Assembly (NCBI GenBank): GCA_002297865.1
Contig: DBKX01000222.1
Coordinates: 1 to 7,052 of the forward strand
Reading direction: 5' to 3'
DNA: 7,052 nt
Source: Lachnoclostridium sp. UBA739
Lineage (GTDB): Bacteria; Bacillota_A; Clostridia; Lachnospirales; Lachnospiraceae
Position 1 is the stretch's first letter, and every line of letters starts with the position of its first letter. A program made the position numbers and the translations under genes. This document shows, in pieces, positions 1 to 6,248 of the stretch. Below the pieces are notes generated by a model. The model did no database searches and had not been told where the DNA came from. It worked only from the letters and a program-made list of their open reading frames with translations.

Positions 1-118
1 TTCCGCACGCTACTGGTTTTTCTTCTGGCTTGTCAGACGCTCCACACGCTGTTCCACATGCTGCTCTTGTCTGCTCGCTGTCCTTTTTGTTCCATTCGGA
101 AATGTTTGATAATGCCAT
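1..118 (-). CDS. Cys-rich ACGX-repeat peptide, 5' part only (putative RiPP precursor)
   Basis: The first 39 codons of a small gene that runs off the left edge. An ATG at 116-118 has a textbook AGGAGG at 127-132, 8 nt upstream. The start of the protein reads MALSNISEWNKKDSEQTR, a polar leader-like stretch. It is followed by Ala-Cys-Gly-X units: A20-C21-G22-T23, A24-C25-G26-A27 and, after a Lys/Glu/Pro-rich linker, A37-C38-G39. Regularly repeated Cys motifs after a charged leader fit the Cys-rich precursor peptides of Clostridia that are cross-linked by radical SAM/SPASM enzymes. I recall a class annotated as ACGX-repeat peptides, but this is recollection and was not searched. The maturase, if there is one, would lie to the left, outside the window. 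The gene is divergent from the flagellin, and an operator-like element lies 76 bp upstream of its start. It could instead be a small metal-binding peptide. The coding call is well supported; the function is inferred. Confidence 0.72.
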   Translation of the reverse strand, partial: MALSNISEWNKKDSEQTRAACGTACGASDKPEEKPVACG

Positions 119-193
119 ATTGGTTACCTCCTGTATTAAAATTTTATTAGGCATTGCCCTGTTGCACTTTTAGATTACCAATTGAGCATTCCG

Positions 194-238
194 AAAAAAA
201 GTACGCACTTTTTTGTGCCATAGTTACATAAAGGTTAC
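194..238 (+). promoter_or_regulatory. Operator-like double element, copy 1 (putative HxlR-family site)
   Basis: Two 16-bp units spaced 19 bp apart. Unit one is CGCAC-TTTTTT-GTGCC (204-219), with a perfect GCAC/GTGC inverted repeat around T6. Unit two is GTTAC-ATAAAG-GTTAC (223-238). An ungapped hand alignment with the region before the HxlR gene (2316-2360) gives 33 matches in 45 positions, including 12 identical bases in a row (197-208). The element lies between the divergent Cys-rich peptide and flagellin genes, so it could control either or both. Binding by the HxlR protein encoded downstream is an inference from the shared element; no contact data exist here. Confidence 0.5.
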
Positions 239-317
239 TACTGCGTATTTTTAAGCATTTTAAAACTTTTTGATTCTGATTATATGTAGTTTTAAGTAAC
301 TAAAATCAGTTAAAAGG

Positions 318-345
318 TAATGTATTATGCATAATCTTCCGATAT
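318..345 (+). promoter_or_regulatory. SigD (sigma-28) promoter of the flagellin gene
   Basis: TAAT (318-321), a 16-nt spacer, then TCCGATAT (338-345). The SigD consensus of Bacillus and Clostridia is TAAA-N14-16-GCCGATAT, so the -10 matches in seven of eight positions and the -35 in three of four. It ends 47 bp before the flagellin ATG, leaving a leader of roughly 40 nt with the ribosome site at its end. This places the flagellin gene in the late flagellar regulon. Confidence 0.7.
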
Positions 346-392
346 AAAAAAGATTTATTATATTTAATTCTCGAATTTACGAGGTGAACGAT

Positions 393-2345
393 ATGAATAT
401 TGTTGCTCATAATATGCTTGCCATGAACGCAAACAGGCAATTTAATATAACCAATAATAACACAGCAAAGTCGATAGAAAAATTATCTTCGGGATATCGA
501 ATTAATAGAGCTGCTGATGACGCAGCAAGATTATCTATTTCTGAAAAAATGCGTAGACAGATTAGAGGACTTTCACGAGGAATTGAGAATACACAAGATG
601 GCATGTCTGTGTGTCAAGTTGCAGATGCTGCATTGGCTGAAGTTAGCGATATGCTCCATCGCATTACCGAATTGTCTGTACAATCAGCAAATGGAACAAA
701 TGCAGATGAAGATAGAAAATCCATTCAACGGGAAATCAGTCAGATTCTTCAAGAGATTGACAGAATTGGGGTATCAACGGAGTTTAATACAAAGAAGATA
801 TTTGATGGTACAGCTATATCAGGCTCCAAAAATCATGTAGAAGCAATACAACATTCACTTTATATCACTGCAAAGGGTAGTAATATAAGTTCAGTAGGCA
901 ATCATGTAATAACCGCAACGAATAACGGAATAGCTATTGATGGTAATATAATCAATTACAACAATATAAGAAATACCGCAGGAAACTCATTTGATGTAAA
1001 CAACATAGAGGCAGGGACATATTCAATAAGTAACAACGATTTATTTATTTCGTTTGATATGCAAGCAGGATCATCAATTCATGATTTAAAAGAAGCAATC
1101 AATAACACATCTTTCGATATTGTACATAAAAATTATAATGTTACATATAATGCAACGCTGAAGCTAGAAAAGGCTATTGATTCAGATAATTTTTTATTAT
1201 CGAATACGCATTCGTTGCATGCAGATGCAACAGGTATGTGGGTCAATAGTTATAATAAAATCTCATGGAGTTCGATGGGGATAAATAATTCAAATATTGC
1301 AGGAAAAACTATTGAATTTAAAGATAGTCAGTCGGGTGTATCTTTAAAGATCAAGTGTACTGATACTAATTCAGATTTAAATAGTTTGATCGATTCTATA
1401 AACAATGGAACACTTGATGTTGTAAAAGATTTACCACGTAAATTGTGGTCTGCGGGTTACGATTATACCGTTGGCAAAGTGAAAATAGATTTAGGTGGAA
1501 ACTGTTGTACATTTGGCGAGAAACTTATGGATGACTTAGGTTTATCTGAATCTGACAAATTATCAGCTCATATGAAATATAAAGTTATAGGAACAAGCTT
1601 AAATGATATGCAATGCATTGCAGAATGTGGAGGAAAAACAATTGCGATGGGTCCTCCATCTTCTTCAGCTATTGCATATTATATGAATTTAATTAGAACT
1701 AGTGGTAGCGTATTAATGAACTCATTTAAATATGGTGGAGATAGTAGTTTGCCAATTTATATTTCTGTAAGTAATGCAGATAGATCAAATGTTTCAGAAA
1801 CAGAAGTATTTGATGCCATAAAACAAATAAATGAAAAAATTCCATTAGAGGTTACTGTTGAAGCATATAGAGATAGTAAGTTTACTCCAGCAAATGTTAC
1901 TATAGATGAAAATCGAGTAGAGAACATAAAATTAAAAGAGATAAATAATTCAACACTTAAGACAAATGTTTGGATTCAATCTGGAAGCGAAGAAGGACAG
2001 GGAATATGTTTAAGCTTTGACAGTATGAACACGCATATTCTTGGAATAGAGAGCATAGATGTATCCACAGCCAGCGGAGCAGATAACGCCCTTGCTGCCA
2101 CACAGCACGCATTAGAAAAAGTGTCTTCAAGTCGAAGTACTATTGGTGCACAGCAAAATCGTCTGGAACATATGATTGCGAATGAACAGAATGTAGTTGA
2201 GAATACAACAACTGCTGAATCAAGAATAAGAGATACAGATATGTCAAAAGAAACGGTAGAGCTTTCTAAGAATATGTTTTTGAATCATGTAGGACAGGCA
2301 ATGTTAGCACAGGCAAATAAAAGTACGCACCTTTTTATTACATAG
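393..2345 (+). CDS. fliC: Large divergent flagellin with a 385-residue central domain and altered C-terminus
   Basis: Filament subunit of the bacterial flagellum, exported by the flagellar type III system. I start it at ATG 393 because GAGGTG (381-386) sits 6 nt before it; the GTG at 384 is part of that ribosome site. The product is 650 residues, against about 270-500 for most flagellins. Residues 1-140 are the N-terminal D0/D1 helices (KLSSGYRINRAADDAA, SEKMRRQIRGL, SANGTN). Residues 526-646 are the C-terminal partner (DVSTASGADNALAATQ, QNRLEH, AESRIRDTDMSKE, GQAMLAQAN). Residues 141-525 are a variable central region I do not recognise; it is Asn/Ser-rich and very AT-rich (22% GC in 1081-1140, 52% in 2041-2100, counted by hand). 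Oddities: seven cysteines (74, 322, 371, 372, 408, 412, 539), Arg46 where flagellins usually have Gly, and an end STHLFIT instead of the usual hydrophobic tail near SVLSLL. The last codons coincide with operator copy 2. A SigD promoter precedes it and no terminator follows. It may be a secondary or decaying flagellin. Confidence 0.92.
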   Translation: MNIVAHNMLAMNANRQFNITNNNTAKSIEKLSSGYRINRAADDAARLSISEKMRRQIRGLSRGIENTQDGMSVCQVADAALAEVSDMLHRITELSVQSANGTNADEDRKSIQREISQILQEIDRIGVSTEFNTKKIFDGTAISGSKNHVEAIQHSLYITAKGSNISSVGNHVITATNNGIAIDGNIINYNNIRNTAGNSFDVNNIEAGTYSISNNDLFISFDMQAGSSIHDLKEAINNTSFDIVHKNYNVTYNATLKLEKAIDSDNFLLSNTHSLHADATGMWVNSYNKISWSSMGINNSNIAGKTIEFKDSQSGVSLKIKCTDTNSDLNSLIDSINNGTLDVVKDLPRKLWSAGYDYTVGKVKIDLGGNCCTFGEKLMDDLGLSESDKLSAHMKYKVIGTSLNDMQCIAECGGKTIAMGPPSSSAIAYYMNLIRTSGSVLMNSFKYGGDSSLPIYISVSNADRSNVSETEVFDAIKQINEKIPLEVTVEAYRDSKFTPANVTIDENRVENIKLKEINNSTLKTNVWIQSGSEEGQGICLSFDSMNTHILGIESIDVSTASGADNALAATQHALEKVSSSRSTIGAQQNRLEHMIANEQNVVENTTTAESRIRDTDMSKETVELSKNMFLNHVGQAMLAQANKSTHLFIT

Positions 2346-2360
2346 TCACCTTTTTGTAAC
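2316..2360 (+). promoter_or_regulatory. Operator-like double element, copy 2, in front of the HxlR gene
   Basis: Two 16-bp units 19 bp apart, as in copy 1: CGCAC-CTTTTT-ATTAC (2326-2341) and GTCAC-CTTTTT-GTAAC (2345-2360). It lies about 80 bp before the HxlR start codon and just upstream of a good -10 box, the expected place for an autoregulatory operator; HxlR-family genes are commonly autoregulated or regulate a neighbour. It spans the flagellin stop codon (TAG 2343-2345), so the final flagellin codons and this element are the same DNA. Confidence 0.55.
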
Positions 2361-2391
2361 CCCTAGACAGTTTCTAACCTCTATGCTACAT

Positions 2392-2397
2392 TATAAT
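2392..2397 (+). promoter_or_regulatory. -10 box of the HxlR gene promoter
   Basis: A perfect TATAAT 43 bp before the HxlR start codon and 32 bp past operator copy 2. No convincing -35 lies 16-18 bp upstream, which may point to an activator-dependent or weak basal promoter. The box itself is clear; the promoter assignment is inferred from position. Confidence 0.5.
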
Positions 2398-2440
2398 TGA
2401 TACTTACATTACATTTTAAACTTTTGAAGGAGATGTTCAT

Positions 2441-2767
2441 ATGTTGACAAAAGACGAATTACCAGAATGCCCCGTTGCAACTACAGTTCAATTAATCGGG
2501 AGCAAATGGAAATTATTGATTTTGAGAAATCTTCTCCAAAGACCTTGGAGATTTAACGAACTAAAAAGAAGTCTTGACGGAATTAGCCAAAAAGTTTTGA
2601 CGGATTCTTTAAGAGCCATGGAGGAAGATAAACTCATTACAAGAACCGTATACGCGGAAGTTCCTCCTAGAGTAGAATATGCCCTGAGCGATATAGGAGA
2701 ATCAATGCGACCTATTCTCACAGCAATGCAGGAATGGGGAACGAATTACAAAGAAACATTAAATTAA
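2441..2767 (+). CDS. HxlR-family winged-helix transcriptional regulator
   Basis: A 108-residue protein, the usual length for the HxlR family. It binds DNA as a dimer, often in response to thiol-reactive or electrophilic compounds. The family signature starts with CPVATTVQLIGSKWKLLIL at residues 10-28, including the conserved N-terminal Cys10 just before the first helix. It continues with RNLLQRPWRFNELKRSL, the recognition region ISQKVLTDSLRAMEEDKLI, and the wing RTVYAEVPPRVEYALSDIG. ATG 2441 has AAGGAG at 2427-2432, 8 nt upstream. It lies downstream of the flagellin on the same strand with no terminator between, so flagellin transcripts may read into it, but it also has its own TATAAT and an operator-like element. 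The second copy of that element near the Cys-rich peptide gene suggests this peptide, the flagellin or both as targets. The inducer cannot be told from sequence; family membership is secure. Confidence 0.93.
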   Translation: MLTKDELPECPVATTVQLIGSKWKLLILRNLLQRPWRFNELKRSLDGISQKVLTDSLRAMEEDKLITRTVYAEVPPRVEYALSDIGESMRPILTAMQEWGTNYKETLN

Positions 2768-2807
2768 AAAGGAGGGGCATATCATTCGTTAGTGTAACAG
2801 CCCCTTT
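2766..2807 (-). terminator. Hairpin between convergent genes, best as terminator of the SEC-C gene
   Basis: Stem AGGGGC/GCCCCT (2773-2778 with 2800-2805) with a 21-nt loop that can form a further 4-bp helix (2783-2794). Read on the minus strand it is followed by CC and then five T, 48 nt past the SEC-C stop. On the plus strand the tail is only TTTC, so it would serve the HxlR gene poorly. Confidence 0.5.
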
Positions 2808-2855
2808 CAATAAATGCTTTCTTATCAAGGAATATAGTGCATAGAAGTTTATAGT

Positions 2856-4109
2856 TTAATTTCTTCCACAACATTTCTTATATTTTTTTCCTGAACCACA
2901 AGGGCACAGATCATTGGGATAAATTTTCTTTTCCACCCTTACTGGATTACCATCTATCCCATTCGGATACAGTTCTGTAGTAATAGTATCTGTATTGCCT
3001 TCTAAATCAACCGATATTCCCATCTCATCGAGATGAGGTGCTGCATCTCTTAACAGCATTGCTGCATGAGAACTTCCTGGCACAACTGTCGATAAACCAC
3101 CAGCAAATTCTCTTCCCGCCAATTCTATAGGCTTATAGCCTCTATGCTCTTTCATTCGTGTGTTATTATGTGCATCCATAAGCAATCCAACAAATTCATC
3201 CATTTGCTTTTCACTCTTAAATTCTATACCTAAACCTGACATTATGTTAATTACATCCACAGGTGATTCTCCTTCATAACTGTTTGCCCACACCTGAAGA
3301 CACCATGAAACAGCATGTTCGTACGGCATATCCATTTTTCTTCTAAAAAATGTTTCTAACTTTTTATAAGCTAACGTACTCGCTTCATATCCCATACTGC
3401 AAATTTCATCAATCTGCTGTACTGAAGGAATATAGAATTCTTTATCCATTTGCTGATCCAATAAATACTCCAATTCTCCATCCTCAAACATTGGTATATG
3501 TATAAACAATCCTTTGGATGAATAAATCGGCTCATCCTTTGGCCAATCCTGCAATCCCAATGCTTCCATAGGAAGAATGCAAGATTCCACAATATCAATA
3601 GGCATCCCCAACAACATATCTATCATTTCATCTATGGTATCTTTAACCCTTAATTTGTACAGCTCATATATAATTTCTACTGGTGCAATTCCATAATAGT
3701 TTATAAAGAACTGAACGCACTTCATCATCCATCCTTTTTTTTCTTGCTTCTTCCGAAATGCTTCATCATCAATCTTGCTAAAAATCTTGGCAACCTCTTC
3801 AAATACACAGAACCTGTCCGTAAGTTCCTCAAAAAATCCGATCCAATATCTGCTTAATTGCATACTATCCATTATCTGATTTATAGATATCTCCTGTGGA
3901 GTATCGCATGCTTTACGAAAGAGAGTCATTTGCTCCTTCGTCAAACATGCTAGTCTGCTTCTAAGCATTTCCTTTGTACAGAAGCATTCCATAATCCTAT
4001 CTATTAATGCATCCTTTCGAAGTCCAGAATATTTATTCAACTCAAAGAGTCTTGCCTGTTCTAATAGTTGTTTTTTTGTATATTCTTTTAAATGTTCTCT
4101 TAACAGCAT
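2856..4109 (-). CDS. SEC-C zinc-motif protein with Rho-N/SAP-like N-terminus
   Basis: A 417-residue soluble protein of unknown function. The C-terminus (residues 399-417) is a SEC-C motif, CPCGSGKKYKKCC, with Cys402, Cys404, Cys413 and Cys414. This zinc-binding module is found at the end of SecA and on many stand-alone proteins. The first 45 residues (LKEYTKKQLLEQARLFEL, then GLRKDALIDRIMECF) look like the small helical nucleic-acid-binding fold of Rho-N or SAP domains. The central 300 residues appear mostly helical and I recognise no catalytic motif. ATG 4109 has GGAGG at 4117-4121, 7 nt upstream. There is no signal peptide or membrane segment. A short possible leader ORF overlaps its start. 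It converges with the HxlR gene and is separated from guaA by two terminators, so it is probably transcribed alone. Coding is certain; function is unknown. Confidence 0.88.
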   Translation of the reverse strand: MLLREHLKEYTKKQLLEQARLFELNKYSGLRKDALIDRIMECFCTKEMLRSRLACLTKEQMTLFRKACDTPQEISINQIMDSMQLSRYWIGFFEELTDRFCVFEEVAKIFSKIDDEAFRKKQEKKGWMMKCVQFFINYYGIAPVEIIYELYKLRVKDTIDEMIDMLLGMPIDIVESCILPMEALGLQDWPKDEPIYSSKGLFIHIPMFEDGELEYLLDQQMDKEFYIPSVQQIDEICSMGYEASTLAYKKLETFFRRKMDMPYEHAVSWCLQVWANSYEGESPVDVINIMSGLGIEFKSEKQMDEFVGLLMDAHNNTRMKEHRGYKPIELAGREFAGGLSTVVPGSSHAAMLLRDAAPHLDEMGISVDLEGNTDTITTELYPNGIDGNPVRVEKKIYPNDLCPCGSGKKYKKCCGRN

Positions 4110-4177
4110 GTAGTTTCCTCCATTATCAACCTGTTCTTTTTCTTTTCATGAAGCTGCAGTGTAGATGTTTTCTCCAT
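4100..4177 (-). CDS. Possible 25-residue leader ORF overlapping the SEC-C gene start
   Basis: ATG at 4175-4177, preceded by GGGGG (4184-4188) at 6-nt spacing, opens 25 codons reading MEKTSTLQLHEKKKNRLIME and then ETTCC. Its TAA (4100-4102) lies inside the SEC-C gene, 10 nt overlapping in a different frame, an arrangement that permits translational coupling. The Lys-rich composition and lack of a family leave it doubtful; it could equally be chance in an untranslated leader. Confidence 0.3.
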   Translation of the reverse strand: MEKTSTLQLHEKKKNRLIMEETTCC

Positions 4178-4262
4178 TTTGTTCCCCCAAAAACTTTCCT
4201 GTTAAAGATATAACTGCTTCGTGAAGTTTTCTATTTCCCTACCAAGTGTATCATAGAAATAG

Positions 4263-4300
4263 AAAAAAATCCAGAAAATTACTGTATTTCCTGGATTTTT
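4263..4300 (-). terminator. Strong orphan hairpin terminator upstream of the SEC-C gene
   Basis: Stem of 15 positions (4265-4279 with 4286-4300), core ATCCAG/CTGGAT, with a 6-nt loop. The one mismatch on the plus strand (A4275, C4290) becomes a G-U wobble on the minus strand, and the minus-strand exit has seven T, so the hairpin favours leftward transcripts. The plus-strand exit has TTTTTCTT and may also work, stopping antisense reads over the SEC-C gene. No recognised gene feeds it from the right, since guaA has its own terminator. Confidence 0.65.
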
Positions 4301-4507
4301 CTTAATTGATTCACTAAAGAAAAGGAATATTCTCATAATGGAAATATTTCAGTATCTGTTTCTGCTCATTTTCTCAAACAGAAGCATGTATAGAAATCTC
4401 GTCACAAGGAATACTCCTGCTTTTGCAAAGATGAACTGGCGGATGTATTTATAAATGCAATTCCAGTATTACTGAAATCGAAACTCCAAGCAACTTAACC
4501 TATGAAC
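4301..4507. other. Gene-poor stretch between two terminators
   Basis: No convincing gene. On the plus strand 4338-4454 could encode 38 residues (hydrophobic start MEIFQYLFLLIF) behind a poor AAAGGA 11 nt away. On the minus strand 4349-4468 is open without a proper start and reads KYIRQFIFAKAGVFLVTRF, which could be the tail of a decayed membrane protein. A 9-bp inverted repeat (4346-4354 with 4470-4478) flanks the stretch. None of these is strong; a small RNA or gene relic are the main alternatives. Confidence 0.3.
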
Positions 4508-4540
4508 AAAAATGAGAACCCCTGATATCAAGGATTCTCA
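4508..4540 (-). terminator. Intrinsic terminator of guaA
   Basis: Stem of 12 positions (4513-4524 with 4529-4540), 4-nt loop, starting 11 nt after the guaA stop and followed on the minus strand by five T. On the minus strand all twelve positions pair, two of them as G-U; on the plus strand the same two are A-C mismatches, so the hairpin was selected for guaA transcripts. Confidence 0.85.
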
Positions 4541-4551
4541 CATTTTTTTCA

Positions 4552-6096
4552 TTATTCAAACTCAATCGTTGCAGGTGGTTTCCCTGTACAATCATACAGT
4601 ACACGGTTAACCCCCTTAACCTCATTCACAATACGGCTAGTAACCTTTCCAAGCACTTCCCAAGGAATTTCAGCACTCTCCGCTGTCATAAAGTCAACCG
4701 TATTTACCGCTCGGAGCGCAACCGCATAGTCATAAGTTCTCTCATCACCCATAACACCTACAGACCGCATATTCGTAAGGGCCGCAAAATACTGACCAAT
4801 TCCCTTATCCAAACCAGCATTCGCAATCTCTTCTCTATAAATCGCATCTGCCTCCTGAACAATTCTTACCTTCTCAGCTGTAACTTCGCCAATGATTCTG
4901 ATTCCAAGACCTGGACCTGGGAATGGTTGTCTGAATACTAAGTACTCAGGAAGTCCTAACTCAAGTCCTGCCTTACGTACCTCATCTTTGAATAAATCTC
5001 TAAGTGGCTCAATGATTTCTTTAAAATCAACATAGTCAGGTAAGCCTCCAACGTTGTGGTGAGATTTAATCACGGCTGATTCACCGCCAAGACCACTCTC
5101 TACAACGTCTGGATAAATCGTTCCCTGTACTAAAAAGTCCACTGCACCGATCTTTTTCGCTTCTTCTTCAAATACACGAATAAACTCTTCACCAATAATT
5201 TTACGTTTCTTTTCTGGCTCTGTTACGCCTGCTAATTTTTCATAGAATCTTTCCTGTGCGTTGACACGGATAAAGTTCAAATCGTAATGGCCTTCTGGAC
5301 CGAATACTGCTTCTACTTCATCGCCTTCGTCTTTACGAAGTAAACCATGGTCAACGAATACACAAGTTAACTGCTCACCTACTGCTTTGGAAAGCATTAC
5401 GGCAGCAACAGAGGAATCTACACCACCAGATAGTGCACATAGCACTTTTCCATTTCCAACTTTTTCACGAATCTCTTTGATAGATGCCTCCACGAAAGAA
5501 TCCATTCTCCAATCGCCTTTACATCCACACACGTCTAAAACGAAGTTGGATAACATTTTCTGTCCTTCTTCGGTGTGAAGAACTTCTGGATGGAACTGGA
5601 TAGCATATAAGCTCTTTGATGCATTTTCAGCAGCTGCTACTGGACAGTCCGCGGTATGTGCTGTAATTGCGAAACCTGGAGCGGCTTGTGCGATGTAGTC
5701 GTTATGACTCATCCAGCAGATAGATGATTTTGATACGTTTTCAAATACTTTTGATGTAGTATCAAAATGAACTTCTGTTTTACCAAACTCTTTCACTGGA
5801 GCTTTCTCCACTTTGCCGCCTAAAGTGTGCATCATTAACTGTGCTCCGTAGCAAAGACCAAGAACAGGAATTCCAAGTTCAAATAATTCCTTGGAGTAAG
5901 CTGGGGCGCCATCTACATAACAGCTATTTGGGCCTCCTGTAAGAATGATTCCTTTGGGATTCATTTCCTTAATCTTCTCAATGTCTGTTTTATAAGAATA
6001 GATTTCACAATAAACATTACATTCTCTGACTCTTCTTGCAACTAACTGATTATACTGGCCACCAAAGTCCAGTACAATTACTCTTTCCTCTTTCAC
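4552..6096 (-). CDS. guaA: GMP synthase (glutamine-hydrolysing)
   Basis: Converts XMP to GMP with ATP and glutamine, the last step of guanine nucleotide synthesis, in the cytosol. Full length at 514 residues. The N-terminal class I amidotransferase has the nucleophile Cys82 in GLCYGAQ and the His169/Glu171 pair in FHPEV. The ATP pyrophosphatase domain has the P-loop SGGVDSS at residues 223-229. The C-terminal dimerisation domain carries [13 protein letters not shown] and ends in [10 protein letters not shown] choose GTG 6096 as start because AGGAGG (6105-6110) is then 8 nt away; a TTG at 6099 would be in frame but only 5 nt from the ribosome site. It lies on the same strand as uvrA and the YfbR-like gene, 150 bp after the latter, and probably has its own promoter. 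I saw no guanine riboswitch in the leader. The call is secure. Confidence 0.98.
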   Translation of the reverse strand: MKEERVIVLDFGGQYNQLVARRVRECNVYCEIYSYKTDIEKIKEMNPKGIILTGGPNSCYVDGAPAYSKELFELGIPVLGLCYGAQLMMHTLGGKVEKAPVKEFGKTEVHFDTTSKVFENVSKSSICWMSHNDYIAQAAPGFAITAHTADCPVAAAENASKSLYAIQFHPEVLHTEEGQKMLSNFVLDVCGCKGDWRMDSFVEASIKEIREKVGNGKVLCALSGGVDSSVAAVMLSKAVGEQLTCVFVDHGLLRKDEGDEVEAVFGPEGHYDLNFIRVNAQERFYEKLAGVTEPEKKRKIIGEEFIRVFEEEAKKIGAVDFLVQGTIYPDVVESGLGGESAVIKSHHNVGGLPDYVDFKEIIEPLRDLFKDEVRKAGLELGLPEYLVFRQPFPGPGLGIRIIGEVTAEKVRIVQEADAIYREEIANAGLDKGIGQYFAALTNMRSVGVMGDERTYDYAVALRAVNTVDFMTAESAEIPWEVLGKVTSRIVNEVKGVNRVLYDCTGKPPATIEFE

Positions 6097-6154
6097 CAAA
6101 AAGTCCTCCTATTTGAATTCAAGTAAAATTTAAGTTAAAGTAACTCACAATACC

Positions 6155-6163
6155 TTTATAATA
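6155..6163 (-). promoter_or_regulatory. Possible -10 region of guaA
   Basis: On the minus strand this reads TATTATAAA, offering TATTAT or TATAAA as -10, about 60 bp before the guaA start. No good -35 is seen at 16-18 bp. It is the only promoter-like sequence in the 150-bp gap before guaA, so the call rests mostly on position. Confidence 0.35.
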
Positions 6164-6195
6164 CAACATCTGCTTTCATAAGGCTAGTACCAAAA

Positions 6196-6248
6196 AATAT
6201 TATTATTTATTAATCTTTCTAATTATTAGCTTCATTGACGATAATATT
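6196..6248 (-). terminator. Weak AT-only hairpin after the YfbR-like gene
   Basis: On the minus strand AATATTAT (6241-6248), overlapping the stop codon, can pair with ATAATATT (6196-6203), and six T follow within a few bases. A small palindrome (CTAATTATTAG, 6219-6229) lies in the loop. The stem has no G-C pairs and the loop is long, so it may not terminate; the uvrA transcript could read into guaA. Confidence 0.25.

Noticed and set aside
384..392. GTG start three codons before the flagellin ATG
   Set aside because: The GTG is part of the GAGGTG ribosome site, which is well spaced for the ATG at 393, and flagellins begin MxxxHN at that ATG.
517..840. Second open frame inside the flagellin gene
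   Set aside because: It is an out-of-frame shadow of the conserved flagellin N-terminus with no ribosome site.
813..1967. Metallopeptidase (flagellinolysin-type) domain within the large flagellin
   Set aside because: No HExxH motif occurs in residues 141-525.
194..2360. Invertible flagellin switch
   Set aside because: The flanking elements are direct, not inverted, repeats, and no recombinase gene is in the window.
4007..4213. Plus-strand open frame across the SEC-C gene start
   Set aside because: It is antisense to a well-supported gene and lacks a ribosome site.
4360..4400. CRISPR-like reading (EISIHA in one frame) in the gene-poor stretch
   Set aside because: There is a single occurrence, no repeated units or spacers, and the bases do not match a CRISPR repeat.
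4346..4478. 9-bp inverted repeat as ends of an insertion-sequence remnant
   Set aside because: Too short, no transposase trace and no target duplication; the match could be chance.
6097..6246. Guanine riboswitch or other structured leader before guaA
   Set aside because: None of the conserved purine-riboswitch core or paired loops is present; the leader is AT-rich and lacks a terminator in front of the start.
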